Assembly (NCBI RefSeq): GCF_021462225.1
Contig: NC_061805.1
Location: 686,001 to 750,000 of the forward strand
Reading direction: 5' to 3'
DNA length: 64,000 nucleotides
DNA from: Girardinichthys multiradiatus
Taxonomy: Eukaryota > Chordata > Actinopteri > Cyprinodontiformes > Goodeidae
Shown here: positions 37,517 through 48,379 of the stretch, piece by piece
Layout: each line of letters opens with the position of its first letter
How positions within the stretch are numbered: position 1 is the first letter of the stretch
Notes under the pieces: generated by a model
The model's input: the letters and a program-made list of their open reading frames with translations, nothing else
Databases searched by the model: none
What the model was told of the DNA's origin: nothing
Position numbers and translations under genes: made by a program

Positions 37517-39453
37517 GTAGCGAATATTTGACTGTGACTTCCTACATCAGCTTCTGTGAGGGCAGCTGTGTACCATCATGCACCAGGATGAGTTACAACA
37601 ATGATAAACCCTGGTTCACAGCTAAACTCAGAAGGTTAAGACTGGATAAGGAAGAGGCCTTCAGGAGTGGGGACAAAGACATATACAGAGAGGCGAAGTA
37701 CAAGTTTGGCAAGGCAGTGAAAGAGGCCAAACGACTGTACTCTGAGAAGCTCCAAAACCAGTTCTCAGCCAACGACTCTGCGTCTGTCTGGAAAGGGCTC
37801 AAGCAAATCACCAACTACAAGCCGAAAGCCCCCCACTCCATCAACGACCGACGCCTCGCCAACGACCTGAACGAGTTCTACTGCTGCTTTGAAAGACAAA
37901 GGGACAGTCCTGCAACCATCCCCCACGACGCCCCCCAACAGTTGCAGCCACAATCCACCACCCCCATCTCTCCAACCTCAAGAGGGGCCTTGGCACCTCC
38001 AACCCCCACCCTGAAGTCCCCCCCCACCAGCCCCCTACCCACGCCGGGGACGGCTCTTTCCATCCAGGAGAGGGACGTCAACAAACTCTTCAGGAGACAG
38101 AACCCCCGGAAAGCTGCTGGACCGGATTCTGTCTCACCAGCCAGCCTGAAGCACTGTGCTGATCAGCTGTCTCCAGTCTTCACAGACATTTTTAACACCT
38201 CACTGGAGACATGTCATGTGCCAGCCTGCTTCAAGTCCTCCACCATCGTCCCTGTTCCCAAGAAGCCAAGGACCACAGGGCTTAATGACTTCAGACCCGT
38301 CGCCCTGACCTCTGTGGTGATGAAGTCTTTTGAGCGCCTTGTGCTCTCACACCTAAAAGACATCACCGACCCCCTCCTGGACCCCCTGCAGTTTGCCTAC
38401 AGAGCCAACAGGTCTGTAGATGATGCAGTCAACCTAGCCCTTCACTTCATCCTCCGGCACCTGGACTCCACAGGAACCTATGCCAAGATCCTGTTTGTGG
38501 ATTTCAGCTCTGCCTTCAACACCATCGTCCCAGTTCTGCTCCAGGAGAAGCTCTCCCAGCTGAGTGTGCCCGACTCCACCTGCAGGTGGATCACTGACTT
38601 CCTGTCTGACAGGAAGCAGCGCGTGAGGCTGGGGAAGCACGTCTCTGACTCCCTGACCATCAGCACCGGTTCACCCCAAGGCTGTGTTCTCTCTCTTCTG
38701 CTCTTCTCCCTGTACACCAACAGCTGCACCTCCAGTCACCAGTCTGTCAAGCTTCTGAAGTTTGCGGACGACACCACCCTGATCGGACTCATCTCTGATG
38801 GTGACGAGTCCGCGTACAGATGGGAGGTGGACCATCTGTTGGACTGGTGCAGCCAGAACAACCTTGAGCTCAACGCTCTAAAGACAGTGGAGATGGTTGT
38901 GAACTTCAGGCAGAACCCAGCCCCACCTGCCCCCATCACCCTCTGTGACTCCACAATTGACACTGTGGAATCTTTCCACTTCCTGGGAACCATCATCTCC
39001 CAGGATCTCAAGTGGGAGCCAAACATCAGCTCCCTCATCAAGAAAGCCCAGCAGAGGATGTTCTTCCTGCGGCAGCTGAAGAAATTCAACCTGCCAAAGA
39101 CTATGATGGTGCACTTCTACACAGCCATCATTGAGTCCATCCTCACCTCCTCCATCACCATCTGGTACGCCGCTGCTACAGCCAAGGATAAGGGCAGGCT
39201 GCAGCGTGTCATTCGGTCTGCTGAGAAGGTGATTGGCTGCAGTCTACTGTCGCTCCAGGAACTGTACACCTCCAGGACCCTGAAGCGGGCAGGGAAGATT
39301 CTGGCTGATCCCTCCCACCCCGGTCACAGACTCTTTGAAACTCTCCCCTCTGGCAGGAGGCTGCGGTCCATCCGGACCAAAACCTCACGTCACAAGAACA
39401 GTTTTTTCCCATCTGCCACCAGCCTTGTTAACAAAGCCCGGAAACCACCTTGA
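37357..39453 (+). CDS. LINE reverse transcriptase, long uninterrupted frame fused to LTR sequence
   Basis: The frame is open for 698 codons. The first ~54 codons are the end of the Gypsy LTR read by chance; the LINE part starts near SEYLTVTSYISFCEG. It contains the linker (PWFTAKLRRLR), the reverse transcriptase motifs (GLNDFRPVALTSV, FVDFSSAFNTIVP, GSPQGCVLS, LLKFADDTTLIG with the catalytic Asp pair), the thumb region (FLGTIISQDLKW) and a C-terminal stretch (SLQELYTSRTLKRA, DPSHPGHRLFE). The reverse transcriptase would copy the LINE RNA at a nicked target. No stop interrupts it, but the endonuclease is missing, and some motif positions are unusual (CVLSLLLF where a Pro is typical). Confidence 0.85.
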   Translation: MFFACLDNSSIDPLTQFLVSVHHRIYCLKINCFKTFSLPHMVVWYHSLNQYYDSSEYLTVTSYISFCEGSCVPSCTRMSYNNDKPWFTAKLRRLRLDKEEAFRSGDKDIYREAKYKFGKAVKEAKRLYSEKLQNQFSANDSASVWKGLKQITNYKPKAPHSINDRRLANDLNEFYCCFERQRDSPATIPHDAPQQLQPQSTTPISPTSRGALAPPTPTLKSPPTSPLPTPGTALSIQERDVNKLFRRQNPRKAAGPDSVSPASLKHCADQLSPVFTDIFNTSLETCHVPACFKSSTIVPVPKKPRTTGLNDFRPVALTSVVMKSFERLVLSHLKDITDPLLDPLQFAYRANRSVDDAVNLALHFILRHLDSTGTYAKILFVDFSSAFNTIVPVLLQEKLSQLSVPDSTCRWITDFLSDRKQRVRLGKHVSDSLTISTGSPQGCVLSLLLFSLYTNSCTSSHQSVKLLKFADDTTLIGLISDGDESAYRWEVDHLLDWCSQNNLELNALKTVEMVVNFRQNPAPPAPITLCDSTIDTVESFHFLGTIISQDLKWEPNISSLIKKAQQRMFFLRQLKKFNLPKTMMVHFYTAIIESILTSSITIWYAAATAKDKGRLQRVIRSAEKVIGCSLLSLQELYTSRTLKRAGKILADPSHPGHRLFETLPSGRRLRSIRTKTSRHKNSFFPSATSLVNKARKPP

Positions 39454-39790
39454 CACTCTCCCTTTCCCCCACACCCCCTTTTTTGCTGACAGGACACTTG
39501 TAACTTGTAACTCTATGCGTTACATTAACGCTCAGCATGGACTCTTGCTTTACTTGCACTGCCATACTTGCACAATGATCACCTGCACTGTTGTACTGCT
39601 CTGACACCCAATACTGCTCTATATTTACTCTCACTCACTTAAAACTGTGCACATATTATATTGTAGATATGTTTATACTGTTTAATTTGTACTGTATTGC
39701 ACCGACTACGCCAAAACAAATTCCTTGTATGTCCAAAAACGTACTTGGCAATAAAGCTTTTCTGATTCTGATTCTGATTCTGATTCTGAT
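37517..39790 (+). mobile_element. 5'-truncated L2/CR1-like LINE with (TCTGAT)n tail
   Basis: The body starts directly at the end of the Gypsy LTR. The 3' UTR (39454-39760) holds an AATAAAGC signal and ends in five perfect TCTGAT units (39761-39790), the tandem-repeat tail style of L2/CR1 LINEs instead of poly(A). The endonuclease is absent. Confidence 0.88.
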
Positions 39791-39859
39791 ATGGCAATAC
39801 ATGTAGTGTACACAATTCCAGCACCCATTGATCAGTACAACAGTTGGCTACTACAGAGA

Positions 39860-41800
39860 CTGAACAATTCAATTCTGTTTCAATTCAGTTTTACTTATAT
39901 AGCGCCAATTCACAATACATATTGTCTCAAGACACTTTACAAAATCAAATCGATTGAATTATACAGATTTCAAGTCAGGTACATACATACCAATTAATCC
40001 TAACTATCAAACAGTGAAGTAGGATTCAGTTTATTAATCAAATTGGTTAAGAGTGTTACTAGCTAAGGAAACCCAACAGATTGTATCCAGTCAGTAACCT
40101 GCAGCATTCACTCCTCCCGGATGAGCATGTAGAGACAGTGGACAGTCGCTTGCATTGACCTTGCAGCAATCCCTCATACTGAGCATGCATTCAACAACAG
40201 TGGAGAGGAAAACTCCCTTTTAACAGGAAGAAAACCTCCAGCAGAACCAGGCTCAGTGTGAGTGGCCATCTGCCACGTCCGACTTGGGGTGTGAGTGAAC
40301 AGAGCAGAGACCAAAAAGAACAAGCACACAAGCACTGATCCAGGAGTACCTTCTATTTGAGAGAAAAGTCAAACATTGCAGTTTGGTTATGGTTTCAGCT
40401 CCTTTAGAGGCTTCATCTAGGAGAGAAAGACAGCTAAGCAGATAACCTCTGAGCCAGTTTTCAAGTCTAGAGTATGAAAGAGAGCATATACAGTTAGTCA
40501 CAGTAGAAGCTCAGTCAGTAGCTATGTCTAGGAGAGACAGGGTTAAATACTGAAAGACAGGGCTCCCCCTCCAGGAAGGTGCCACAGCTAAATGCAAAGG
40601 ACTATTGTAGTCAAATATAGCTTCTAGAAAAAAAAAACAGAGAGAGAACATAGAGTTGAAAGCTGAAATAACACCAAAATTGGAGAGTAGTATGAGAATG
40701 TAGCAGAGAGTGAAAGTGGTTCTCCAGCAGCCTAAGCCTATAGCAGCATAACTACAGAGGTGCAGTAGCTCAGGATAAACTAAGCCACTCTAACAATAAG
40801 CTTTATCAAAAAGGAAAGTTTTAAGCCTAGCCTTAAAAGTAGACAGGGTGTCTGCCTCACGGACTAAAACTGGGAGCTGGTTCCACAGGAGAGGAGCCTA
40901 ATAACTAAAGTATCAGCTTCCCATTCTACTTCTAGAGACTCTAGGAACCACCAGTAAACCTGCAGTCTGAGAACAAAATGCTCTGTTAGGAATAAATGGA
41001 ACAATCAGATCTCTGATGTATGATGGAGCTAGATCATTAAGGGCTTTATATGTGAGGAGGAGAATTTTAAATTCTACTCTGGATTTAACAGGGAGCCAAT
41101 GAAGGGAAGCTAAAATAGGAGAAATATGATCTCTCTTTTTAATTTTCATCAGAACTCTTGTTGCAGCAGCTTAAGGCTTTTAACAGCATTTTGTGGACAT
41201 CTTGGTAGTAAAGAATTACAATAGTCCAGCCTTGAAGTAACAAATGCATGGATTAGTTTTTCTGCATCACCGCTGGACAGGACATTTCTATTTTTGGCAA
41301 TATTCTGGAGGTGAAATAAGGAAATCATAGAAACTTGTTTTATATGGGATTTAAATTACATGTCCTGGTCAAAGATAAGAGCAAGGTTTTTACTTTATTA
41401 CCCATGGGCAATTGAATGCCGTCCACATGATTAAGCAGTTTCTTTTTCAAATATTCCAGTCCAAAGACAACAACTTTGGTCTTGTCTGAATTTAGAAGCA
41501 GAAAATATAAGTGACATCCAAGTTTTTATGTCTTCAAGACATGCCTGTATCTAACTGGTTGGGCTCATCAGGATTTATAGATAAATAAAGCTGAGAATCA
41601 TCAGCATAACAGTGAAAATGTATCCCATGCTGCCTGATAATTTTACCTTTTGGAAGCATATATATAGGAAAGAGAATTGGCCCAAGCACTGAACCCTGTG
41701 GTACTCCACAATTAACCGTGAAAATGATTTAGCGTTTACATGAACAAACTGGAATCTGTCAGACAAATAAGATTTAGACCAGCCTAGTGCACAAATAGAA
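39860..41800 (-). mobile_element. L2-like LINE, minus orientation, 3' half
   Basis: On the minus strand the coding remnant at 40913-41149 gives the C-terminal signature of this LINE group (HISPILASLHWLPVKSR, LLTYKALNDLAPSYI, SQTAGLLVVPRVSRSRMG). The upstream remnant at 41575-41766 contains SDRFQFVHVN before a frameshift. The long 3' UTR occupies 39860-40900, with the block ATATAGCGCCAATTCACAA near its end and an AATTC-type tail. A second copy of this 3' end lies at 53568-53960. The coding part is broken by stops and frameshifts. Confidence 0.8.
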
Positions 41801-41999
41801 ACAGTAGTAGTATGGACATTAATGGTGACAAATAAGGTGAAGAAGAAGCTGATTTCTGGGTTTCAATACATTCTAAACCACTCAACCAATTGCAAGGTTG
41901 TTAAATTCTCAACAAAACCAGATTTTTCCTGAAATCATACAGTTTTACATCTAAGATCTCTGTGTAGTTCATGCCACAGACAAATAAATAATAAAGTCT

Positions 42000-42666
42000 G
42001 GGCCGGGCGGTGTGCAGTGTTGATTGAGATTTGGCTTCGCTTTGGTGGAGGGGCTAGCCGTGCGGGAGGGTGGGTGGCTGGCATCCTGGGGCAGCACTGG
42101 GGTTTTGGTGTGGGGTTGGCGGGTGCCGGGTCCTTGGTGTGCTGTGGTGGCCTTCGTCCAACGCTTCCTCCTGCGGCTCTTGCCCCTGGCCGGGCGCAGG
42201 GCTACGGTTGGCAGTTGGGGCAGTGGAGCATGTCTTGTGCCTGCACTGGGATGGCTGATGGGATGTGCTTGGCCTGGAGTGGTTGGCCTGTCCGGCTCGG
42301 TTACCCAGCTGGTCCATGTTTCCCTCTCACGAACTGACGGGCTGGGGCTACTGGCGCTAGCCAAATGGTTGGGCAGGCTTGGCAGTGTGCTGCTCGGCTG
42401 GCTGTTGTGTCTTGGGGGGGATTGAGGCGGAGGGCTAGAGGGTGGCATGGGGGGCTGCAGCGTGTGGGGTGGGAAGGTTGTGTCCCCTGCCTTGATGTGG
42501 GATCACCGGCATCTGGATCAGCTGAGCGGCAATGGTAGAGCTGAGCTGGATAATGCTTCTACCTGGGCTATTGTTGCAGTGGCAGTGATGTGGTGTGTCT
42601 GTGTGGTTGCGGGGGCGTGGTGGGGGACGTCGGCCCCGAGTGCTTGCGGCTGGCCGGGGACTAGAG
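42000..42666 (+). repeat. GC- and GT-rich repeat, left part
   Basis: A 670-base GC-rich segment contrasts sharply with the AT-rich surroundings. All frames stay open for long stretches on both strands, which reflects composition, not coding. It appears to continue at 44955 after an insertion. Confidence 0.5.
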
Positions 42667-43438
42667 GGTGACATGGGAGTGGATTTTCTCTCCTGTCCCA
42701 TCCCGCTCCCACAGAAAAATGTCTTGTCCCATCCCAATCCCAGGCCAGCATAACGAAAAAAATCCTGTCCCGTCCCACTCCTGGTAAATTGACTCCCACT
42801 CCTGTCCCGCTCCCATTCAGAACGACTCCCACTCCTGTGCCACTCCCATTTTTGTTTTCTTCATTTAGTCTTTTGGCAATTTCTTTGAAGGACCAGTTAG
42901 GTCCCTGTTTTTAGCTGTAGTAAAGGCCAGTTAAAGTAAAAAGAATAATAATGAAGAAATAATAAAATATTAAACAAGGAAACAGACCATGCCTATCTTA
43001 GTTGAATAAACAAAATGTACATAGTTGTATTTTACTTATTTATTAAATGACTGTTTCCTTTGAACAATGACATCACTTTTATGTTTCAAGTTGCTGAAAC
43101 GAAAGAAAAATGTACCTAGTAAGAGAACTGTACTTGTTGAACAAAAGGCCAAAAAGGCATGACCTTCACAATTTAGAAACTGTACCTCAATGGTTCACAG
43201 CCCTGGTCCTCAGGGACCCCTTCCCTGCAAGTTTTAGATGTGTGTCTGCTCCAGAACACCTGATTTAAATTCTGACATGACCTCCTATACAGGCATCAAG
43301 AATGGAGGGTCAAACTGGACAAAATTAATACAATAAAATCATTAAATAAATAAATGTTGTGAATGTCCCATAAGTGAAGTAAATGTAACATGAAAGAAAT
43401 GTAACAATAAATGTGCCATTAAATTAAAGGTAGCATTT

Positions 43439-43596
43439 ATTTATTTAATACATCATTAGAAACAATAAATGTACCATTATATCATGAAATGGACTATAAT
43501 GCAATTAAATATGCCACTGAATAATTAAGTATAATTTTAAAGACGACATGACGTAATTAGTGGTACACTTAATATTTAATGATGTATTAAATAAAT
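43439..43596. repeat. 20-bp perfect inverted repeat in an AT-rich stretch
   Basis: Positions 43439-43458 and 43577-43596 are exact reverse complements. Smaller inverted words (AATGTACCATTA and TAATGGTACATT) lie inside and outside it, suggesting a degraded palindromic MITE. Confidence 0.7.
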
Positions 43597-43676
43597 TGTA
43601 CATTTAATGGTACATTCAATTTTTTTCTATTTCACAACATATTTATTTAATATCTTCCCTTAATGAAGCCTTTCTA

Positions 43677-44244
43677 TACGGAGTCCGCGAGGAGACATGG
43701 GGGAATTGTTTTCTCTTTTGTGTCCCCACGCAATAGTCTTTGCGTTATTTCGCAATACTTTGTGGGATAGTTTTCAAACCAGATAACTGCAAAAATGAAA
43801 CAAACACTACACCCGTTTTGAGATTTATTGAGTTTTATTTTGAAATCGGCCTTAAATAAAATGATCTTCAATCAGACTAAAAGACAGTTTTTATCCACAA
43901 GCTGTCAAACTACTGAACTCTGGACCATAAAACTGCACGAAACCACATATGTGACACTTTATTTCCTTATTACTGCTGCATGATGTGTACTTTTTTTTTT
44001 GTACGCCATTAGTGTTTTTGTTTTTATCGTGATTTAAACGGTTCTTCTTATCCTAAGCATTTTATCGCATTGTTTACTACGTGTTAACCTGCATATGACA
44101 AATAAACCATATCAATGACATATCAGTGTTTGTTTTATGAGCAGTTTGTCATCTGTGCTGTTGCTCCAAAATGCCGAACGCAAAAGTATTGCGTGGAGAC
44201 GCAAAAGTAATACATTTCCCCATGTCCCCTCACGGGCTTCCGTA
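43677..44244. mobile_element. MITE with about 55-bp imperfect terminal inverted repeats
   Basis: The left end reads TACGGAGTCCGCGAGGAGAC then ATGGGG. The right end, reverse-complemented, reads TACGGAAGCCCGTGAGGGGA then CATGGGG. Both continue through CCACGCAATA and a TTTGCG block. TA at each outer edge fits a TA target duplication (43677-43678 and 44243-44244). No transposase is present. Confidence 0.75.
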
Positions 44245-44954
44245 CCTTACCTCTTAAATCTTTAGAGCACATGCAGAAATTTTGTTGGTCAGATGAGACT
44301 TGACACATGATGGTACTTTTGGTTTGATGAATGAAGAGAAGCAGGACTGATTTAATCCAGAATCTGTCTTACAAGTGTCCATTAATCACTGGTGAACATG
44401 ATTACAACTAAACACGTTTTACAAGCAGCAGACTGCGTGTTAACACCGCTGCATTCAACTATCCTGAAGTTCGGTAATATTTGTGACTTTCCTGTCAGCT
44501 CTATGAGTTTAATAGATAAGTCCTTATTTCTGACTTTACGTTACAAATCCAATTTTACCACGTCCAGTTCTCCACCTGCGTTTGTTCCCTCCATTCTGAA
44601 CGCAGGTGGAAAACATCGATCAGAAGCACTGTTGGCTTGTGGGTCGTGTAGTTCGTTTGACTCACATTATAGTTTAGGCTTCTTGGAAAAAAACTACACA
44701 ATGGCGGCGTCGATCCAAGTTTTTTTTTCTTAAAGTTTGTAACAAAGTCTCAGTTTACATTTCCAAGGACAATTGATCCTAGTTTATTTTCCCTCCTATC
44801 GGTTAGCTCCCGCTCCCGTCTGCTCCCGTTCATTTTTTATCCTGTTCCGTCCCAATCACGGGATCTTTACTGATGCTGTCTCCCGTCCCGCGGGTTTCCC
44901 GTGGGAATCCCGTGACCCGTGGGACTCCCGAAAAAATGTCAGCCTACCGAGGAC

Positions 44955-46370
44955 CTCTTGCAAGGTGAGTTTGTCCCATCTTGGTGTGGGGTCGGGGGTT
45001 CCGTTGTGATCTCAGTCCTCAACGGTGTCTGCCCTGTTGCGCCTGTGGGTGGGGGCTAGGGCCCTTGCCTTGCTGTCACAGCGTGCTGTGTGGTGGGGGT
45101 GGGACACGGTGGGGGTGCTCGGAGTGGAGCTGTGTGTGGAGCTTGCGCTGTGAGTGTTGCTTCTCGGGGATGAAGCTCACCTGTGGGGGTGTGCCCATGT
45201 GCTGTGGGGAGGGGATTCATGGCATTTGGGTTCGGAGGTAGTATTTGATATCTGTGTCCTGGTTGGGGGTGGCCCTGTGGGGAAATTCATGATGGGGTTC
45301 ATTGGGGCTGGGGGGGCTCATTAAGTTGGGATCACCAGATCAGGGGGTCATGAGGGTGGGAATGTGTGATTGTGACTGTATGTGCCTGTTTTTTTTGTCA
45401 GGTTGGGACTTTGGCTGCTCCCTCTCCAGGATCAGTTTAGGCCCCTCATCAAATGTGGGGCCTATTCCCTCCCCGCCACACCACCTGCCTGTGGTTGGTG
45501 TCTCTGCCCGCATGTGTACTTTTGGTTCTCGTTATCTGGGGCTGGGTGCTTTGGTGTGTGTTGGCTCACTCCCGGTGGCTGCTTGCTGGTGCCTGGACCC
45601 CTGGGGTCTGTCGGGCCTCTGCTTGAGGAGTGATATGTCCCAGGGTCTCAGGTCACTGGGTCCATAGCTGGATCTGCTCAGGCATAAACGGTTGCCGGCG
45701 GGGCCTGTGGGCTCGACGCTGCAGCTCCGTGGGCCTTCTGCACTGTGGCTGCTGGGTGGTTCCCCTGGGACTCTCCCCTGCTCTTCTCTGGGGGTGTTAC
45801 GGTAGTCCCAACGGTGGTTCTCCTGGGGTTTCTGTGCTATGGGGGGCCATTGAATGTCTGTGGCTCGGATCTCCTCATCTGCCCTGGATCCAGGGGGCAG
45901 GTCTGTGGCTCCTCACACTCACTATTGCATATTTTTATGGATAAACCTTGTATACACAACCACGGTCACACTCAGACACACAGGTGTTTAGATTCAGGTG
46001 TTAACAGATACACAAATGTTCTATACTGAGCTGCATTTACCACTAAATACATCTTCAATTGATAAGTACCATGCACTTTTCAGTAAAAAATGCTGGTAAT
46101 ATGAACCTTTCAGCAGGTGTAGATGCAAGTAGGGTGTTATCTTGTATTCTCTTCATCCTTCTTTCTTTCCTTCATTCTATTCTCCTTCTGTCCCCTTTTC
46201 CTTTTTGCCCTCCCCTTTCTCTCTTTCGTGTTTCTTTTTTTCCCTTTTCATTTCTGTCTCTGTGTCCGTAACAACTGAAATAATCCCAAAGCAGTTTCTA
46301 ATAAAGTTTCTTTTTATAAATATCAAGCAGAGCTTTAAAGCGTTAGCTGTAATGCTCCACTTGTGAAAGT
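44955..46370 (+). repeat. GC- and GT-rich repeat, right part, with pyrimidine tract
   Basis: It continues the GC-rich style of 42000-42666. It then passes into a conserved-looking AT-rich segment (about 45920-46130), a TTC/TTTC pyrimidine tract (46150-46260) and an end rich in AATAAAGTTTC. The open frames of 80-120 codons run on several frames at once and are not supported as genes. Confidence 0.45.
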
Positions 46371-46710
46371 AAATCTGTTGGGCTTTTTCTTGGCACTAAG
46401 ACAACAATTCTGAGTGCTACTCTGCCGGACAGGACAAAAAAAAAAAAGGATAAGTTACTGGGAACAAAGAAAGTTGCGTCTTTTTTCAATGTAGGAATGA
46501 ATTGTCCAATGCTTTTAATAAGTGAATACCTGGCTTCAAAGGATGTAGCCTACTTTAGCATCCCTCTCCCTTAGAAGAGAACCAGTCCCAGGAAAAAATA
46601 TTATTTCATTGTTATGTGACCATTCAACACAGCTGTCTCTTTGTGATTGTAAACCGATTAATCCTAATGTTATCTAGGAAAGGAATCCTACAAGAACAAC
46701 AACAAAACAT

Positions 46711-46893
46711 TCTGACTGGGGTTCTAATTTCACTTCTAACCTCTTGAGGGAAGCCTGCAAACTGCTAAGAATCAATGAAATCAAAACCCACCTCTACCAT
46801 CCAAACAATGGCCTTGTTGAAAGGCTCAACAAAACCTTGAAAACAATATTTGGAAAGACTCAGAACAGTCTGGCACCAGTGGCGCTCCCTTGA
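46711..46893 (+). pseudogene. Gypsy-type integrase core fragment (60 codons)
   Basis: Without a start codon, the frame TCT GAC TGG at 46711 gives 60 codons of integrase core ending in a TGA. It contains the second catalytic Asp (SDWGSNFTS) and the catalytic Glu (HLYHPNNGLVERLN) with the usual sequence between them. Nothing else of the element is visible nearby. It differs in sequence from the three larger Gypsy copies in the window. Confidence 0.75.
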
Positions 46894-47546
46894 AGATTTT
46901 TGCAAACAAGAGAAGCACATCAAACATCAATACATTTATCTTTATTCTATTTGCTGTATGGTCAGATTTTTCTTACATAAGATGACATGAACCTGATATT
47001 TTCATACATTATAAAAGACACATAACTTTTTTTTTCACCGTCTGACATTAGATCAGACTACAGTTTGGCTGTTTTGGATTGGTTAGGATTACCAGAATTA
47101 TTTCTATTTGCTAAATGACAAAATAATGATTGAGAGAATGTTTATTACTTTGTCAAAGTTAGAAGTTTGCATTCATTTCTTTAATAATTGTTAGCATTGC
47201 TTTTAAGCTGAATGATGTGTCAAACATTTTGGGATTCCTTTCACAGCTTCTAACAATACTTTGCTGGACTTTTGTCCCATTTGTCCTGACATAACTGCTC
47301 TAACTGAATCAGGTTTATAGGCCACCTTGATCACACACAACTTTGCAGCTCTGCCCACAAATTTTCTATGGGACTGAAAAATGGGCTTTATGATGGCCAC
47401 TCCAACTAAACTAAATCATGACTGAGGGTCATTGGTCATTTGAAGGTCTACAGTTGTCTTGCTGATTCCTTGCCTGATTTTTTTTCCCATGATGTCAAAC
47501 AACCACACAGTGTGTTTGAGGTGTGCTCAAGAATAGATGCACAAGT

Positions 47547-48128
47547 TGTCATGGTTTCCATTTTATTGGTGGACCAGAGATGCAGGACGAGCAGAGATGG
47601 TTGGTGAGATGATTCTTCTTTAATGAGGTGAGCCAACTTACAATTTCCAGTGCAGGTTTCACAGAGATCCAGTTCATCAAAAACAATCCTCGTGTCTGGA
47701 TCGCAGGATACCACAAAACAGTAGGAACAGACAGACTAACTTAGGCCAAGCCAAATTAGACTAACGACACCACGTGGAACAAAGGACAAAGACAAACTTA
47801 AATACAGATGAAGGTGGACATGAAATAATAGGGCAGGTAACCAGGGGAAAACAGACACAAGTGTGGAACAGGTGTGCAGGAAGACAGAGCGGCAGGTGAA
47901 CCAGATAGGGGTAAACGAGAACATGAGGAGCCTGACAAAACAGTAAACAAACTCGAGGAACCAGGACACAGGGAAAAATAACAGATCTAATACAATAAAT
48001 AACAGTCAACAGAACAGAACCTAGGAAACAAAACCCAGAAATGAGGACTCCAGGACTAACCAAGCTAGTAATGGAAAAACACCTCACTAAATGTAAACAA
48101 TCACAGAATCAAACCACACACTGTGACA
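47547..48128 (-). repeat. 3' LTR of the non-autonomous element
   Basis: On the plus strand it runs from TGTCATGG to CTGTGACA. A purine tract on the minus strand abuts its inner end. Confidence 0.88.
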
Positions 48129-48379
48129 TTACCTCCCCCTCAAGGTCAGATTCCAGACAACCACAAAAGTCCAAAACAAAACAACCCACCCAGGGTGGGT
48201 GGAGGGGGCTGAGGACGGAGGGCTCGAGTCCAAAAACAAAACAACCCATTAGGGCGAGAAACGAGTACCTAAGTCTATGAGGCCGGCAGCGGAGATGCAG
48301 GGTGTCAGGAGGCCGGCAGCGGAGACACAGGCTGTCAGGAGGTCTGCAGCGTGGCCAGAGGAACCCACGAAGCGAAGGG

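Larger units (their letters stand above)
42667..44954. mobile_element. Unclassified insertion, candidate non-autonomous DNA transposon
   Basis: It interrupts the GC-rich repeat. Its ends read TGACAT (about 42672) and ATGTCA (about 44938), a short inverted pair. Next to each end lie runs of CTCCCACTCC, GTCCCGCTCCCAT and CCGTCCC-type words, all C-rich on the plus strand. The right part holds ACTACACAATGGCGGCG, a start-codon context common in DNA transposons, but no open frame follows. Class unknown; hAT-like is one possibility. Confidence 0.35.

Noticed and set aside
42017..42737. Open frames of 74-159 codons on both strands in the GC-rich repeat
   Set aside because: All frames are open at once, residues are low in complexity (Gly, Pro, Ser, Trp), and no start or splice context stands out. 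This is a composition effect.
45302..45944. Plus-strand frames of 83-121 codons in the right half of the GC-rich repeat
   Set aside because: They overlap in different frames and have no recognisable domain; they lie in the same repeat as above.
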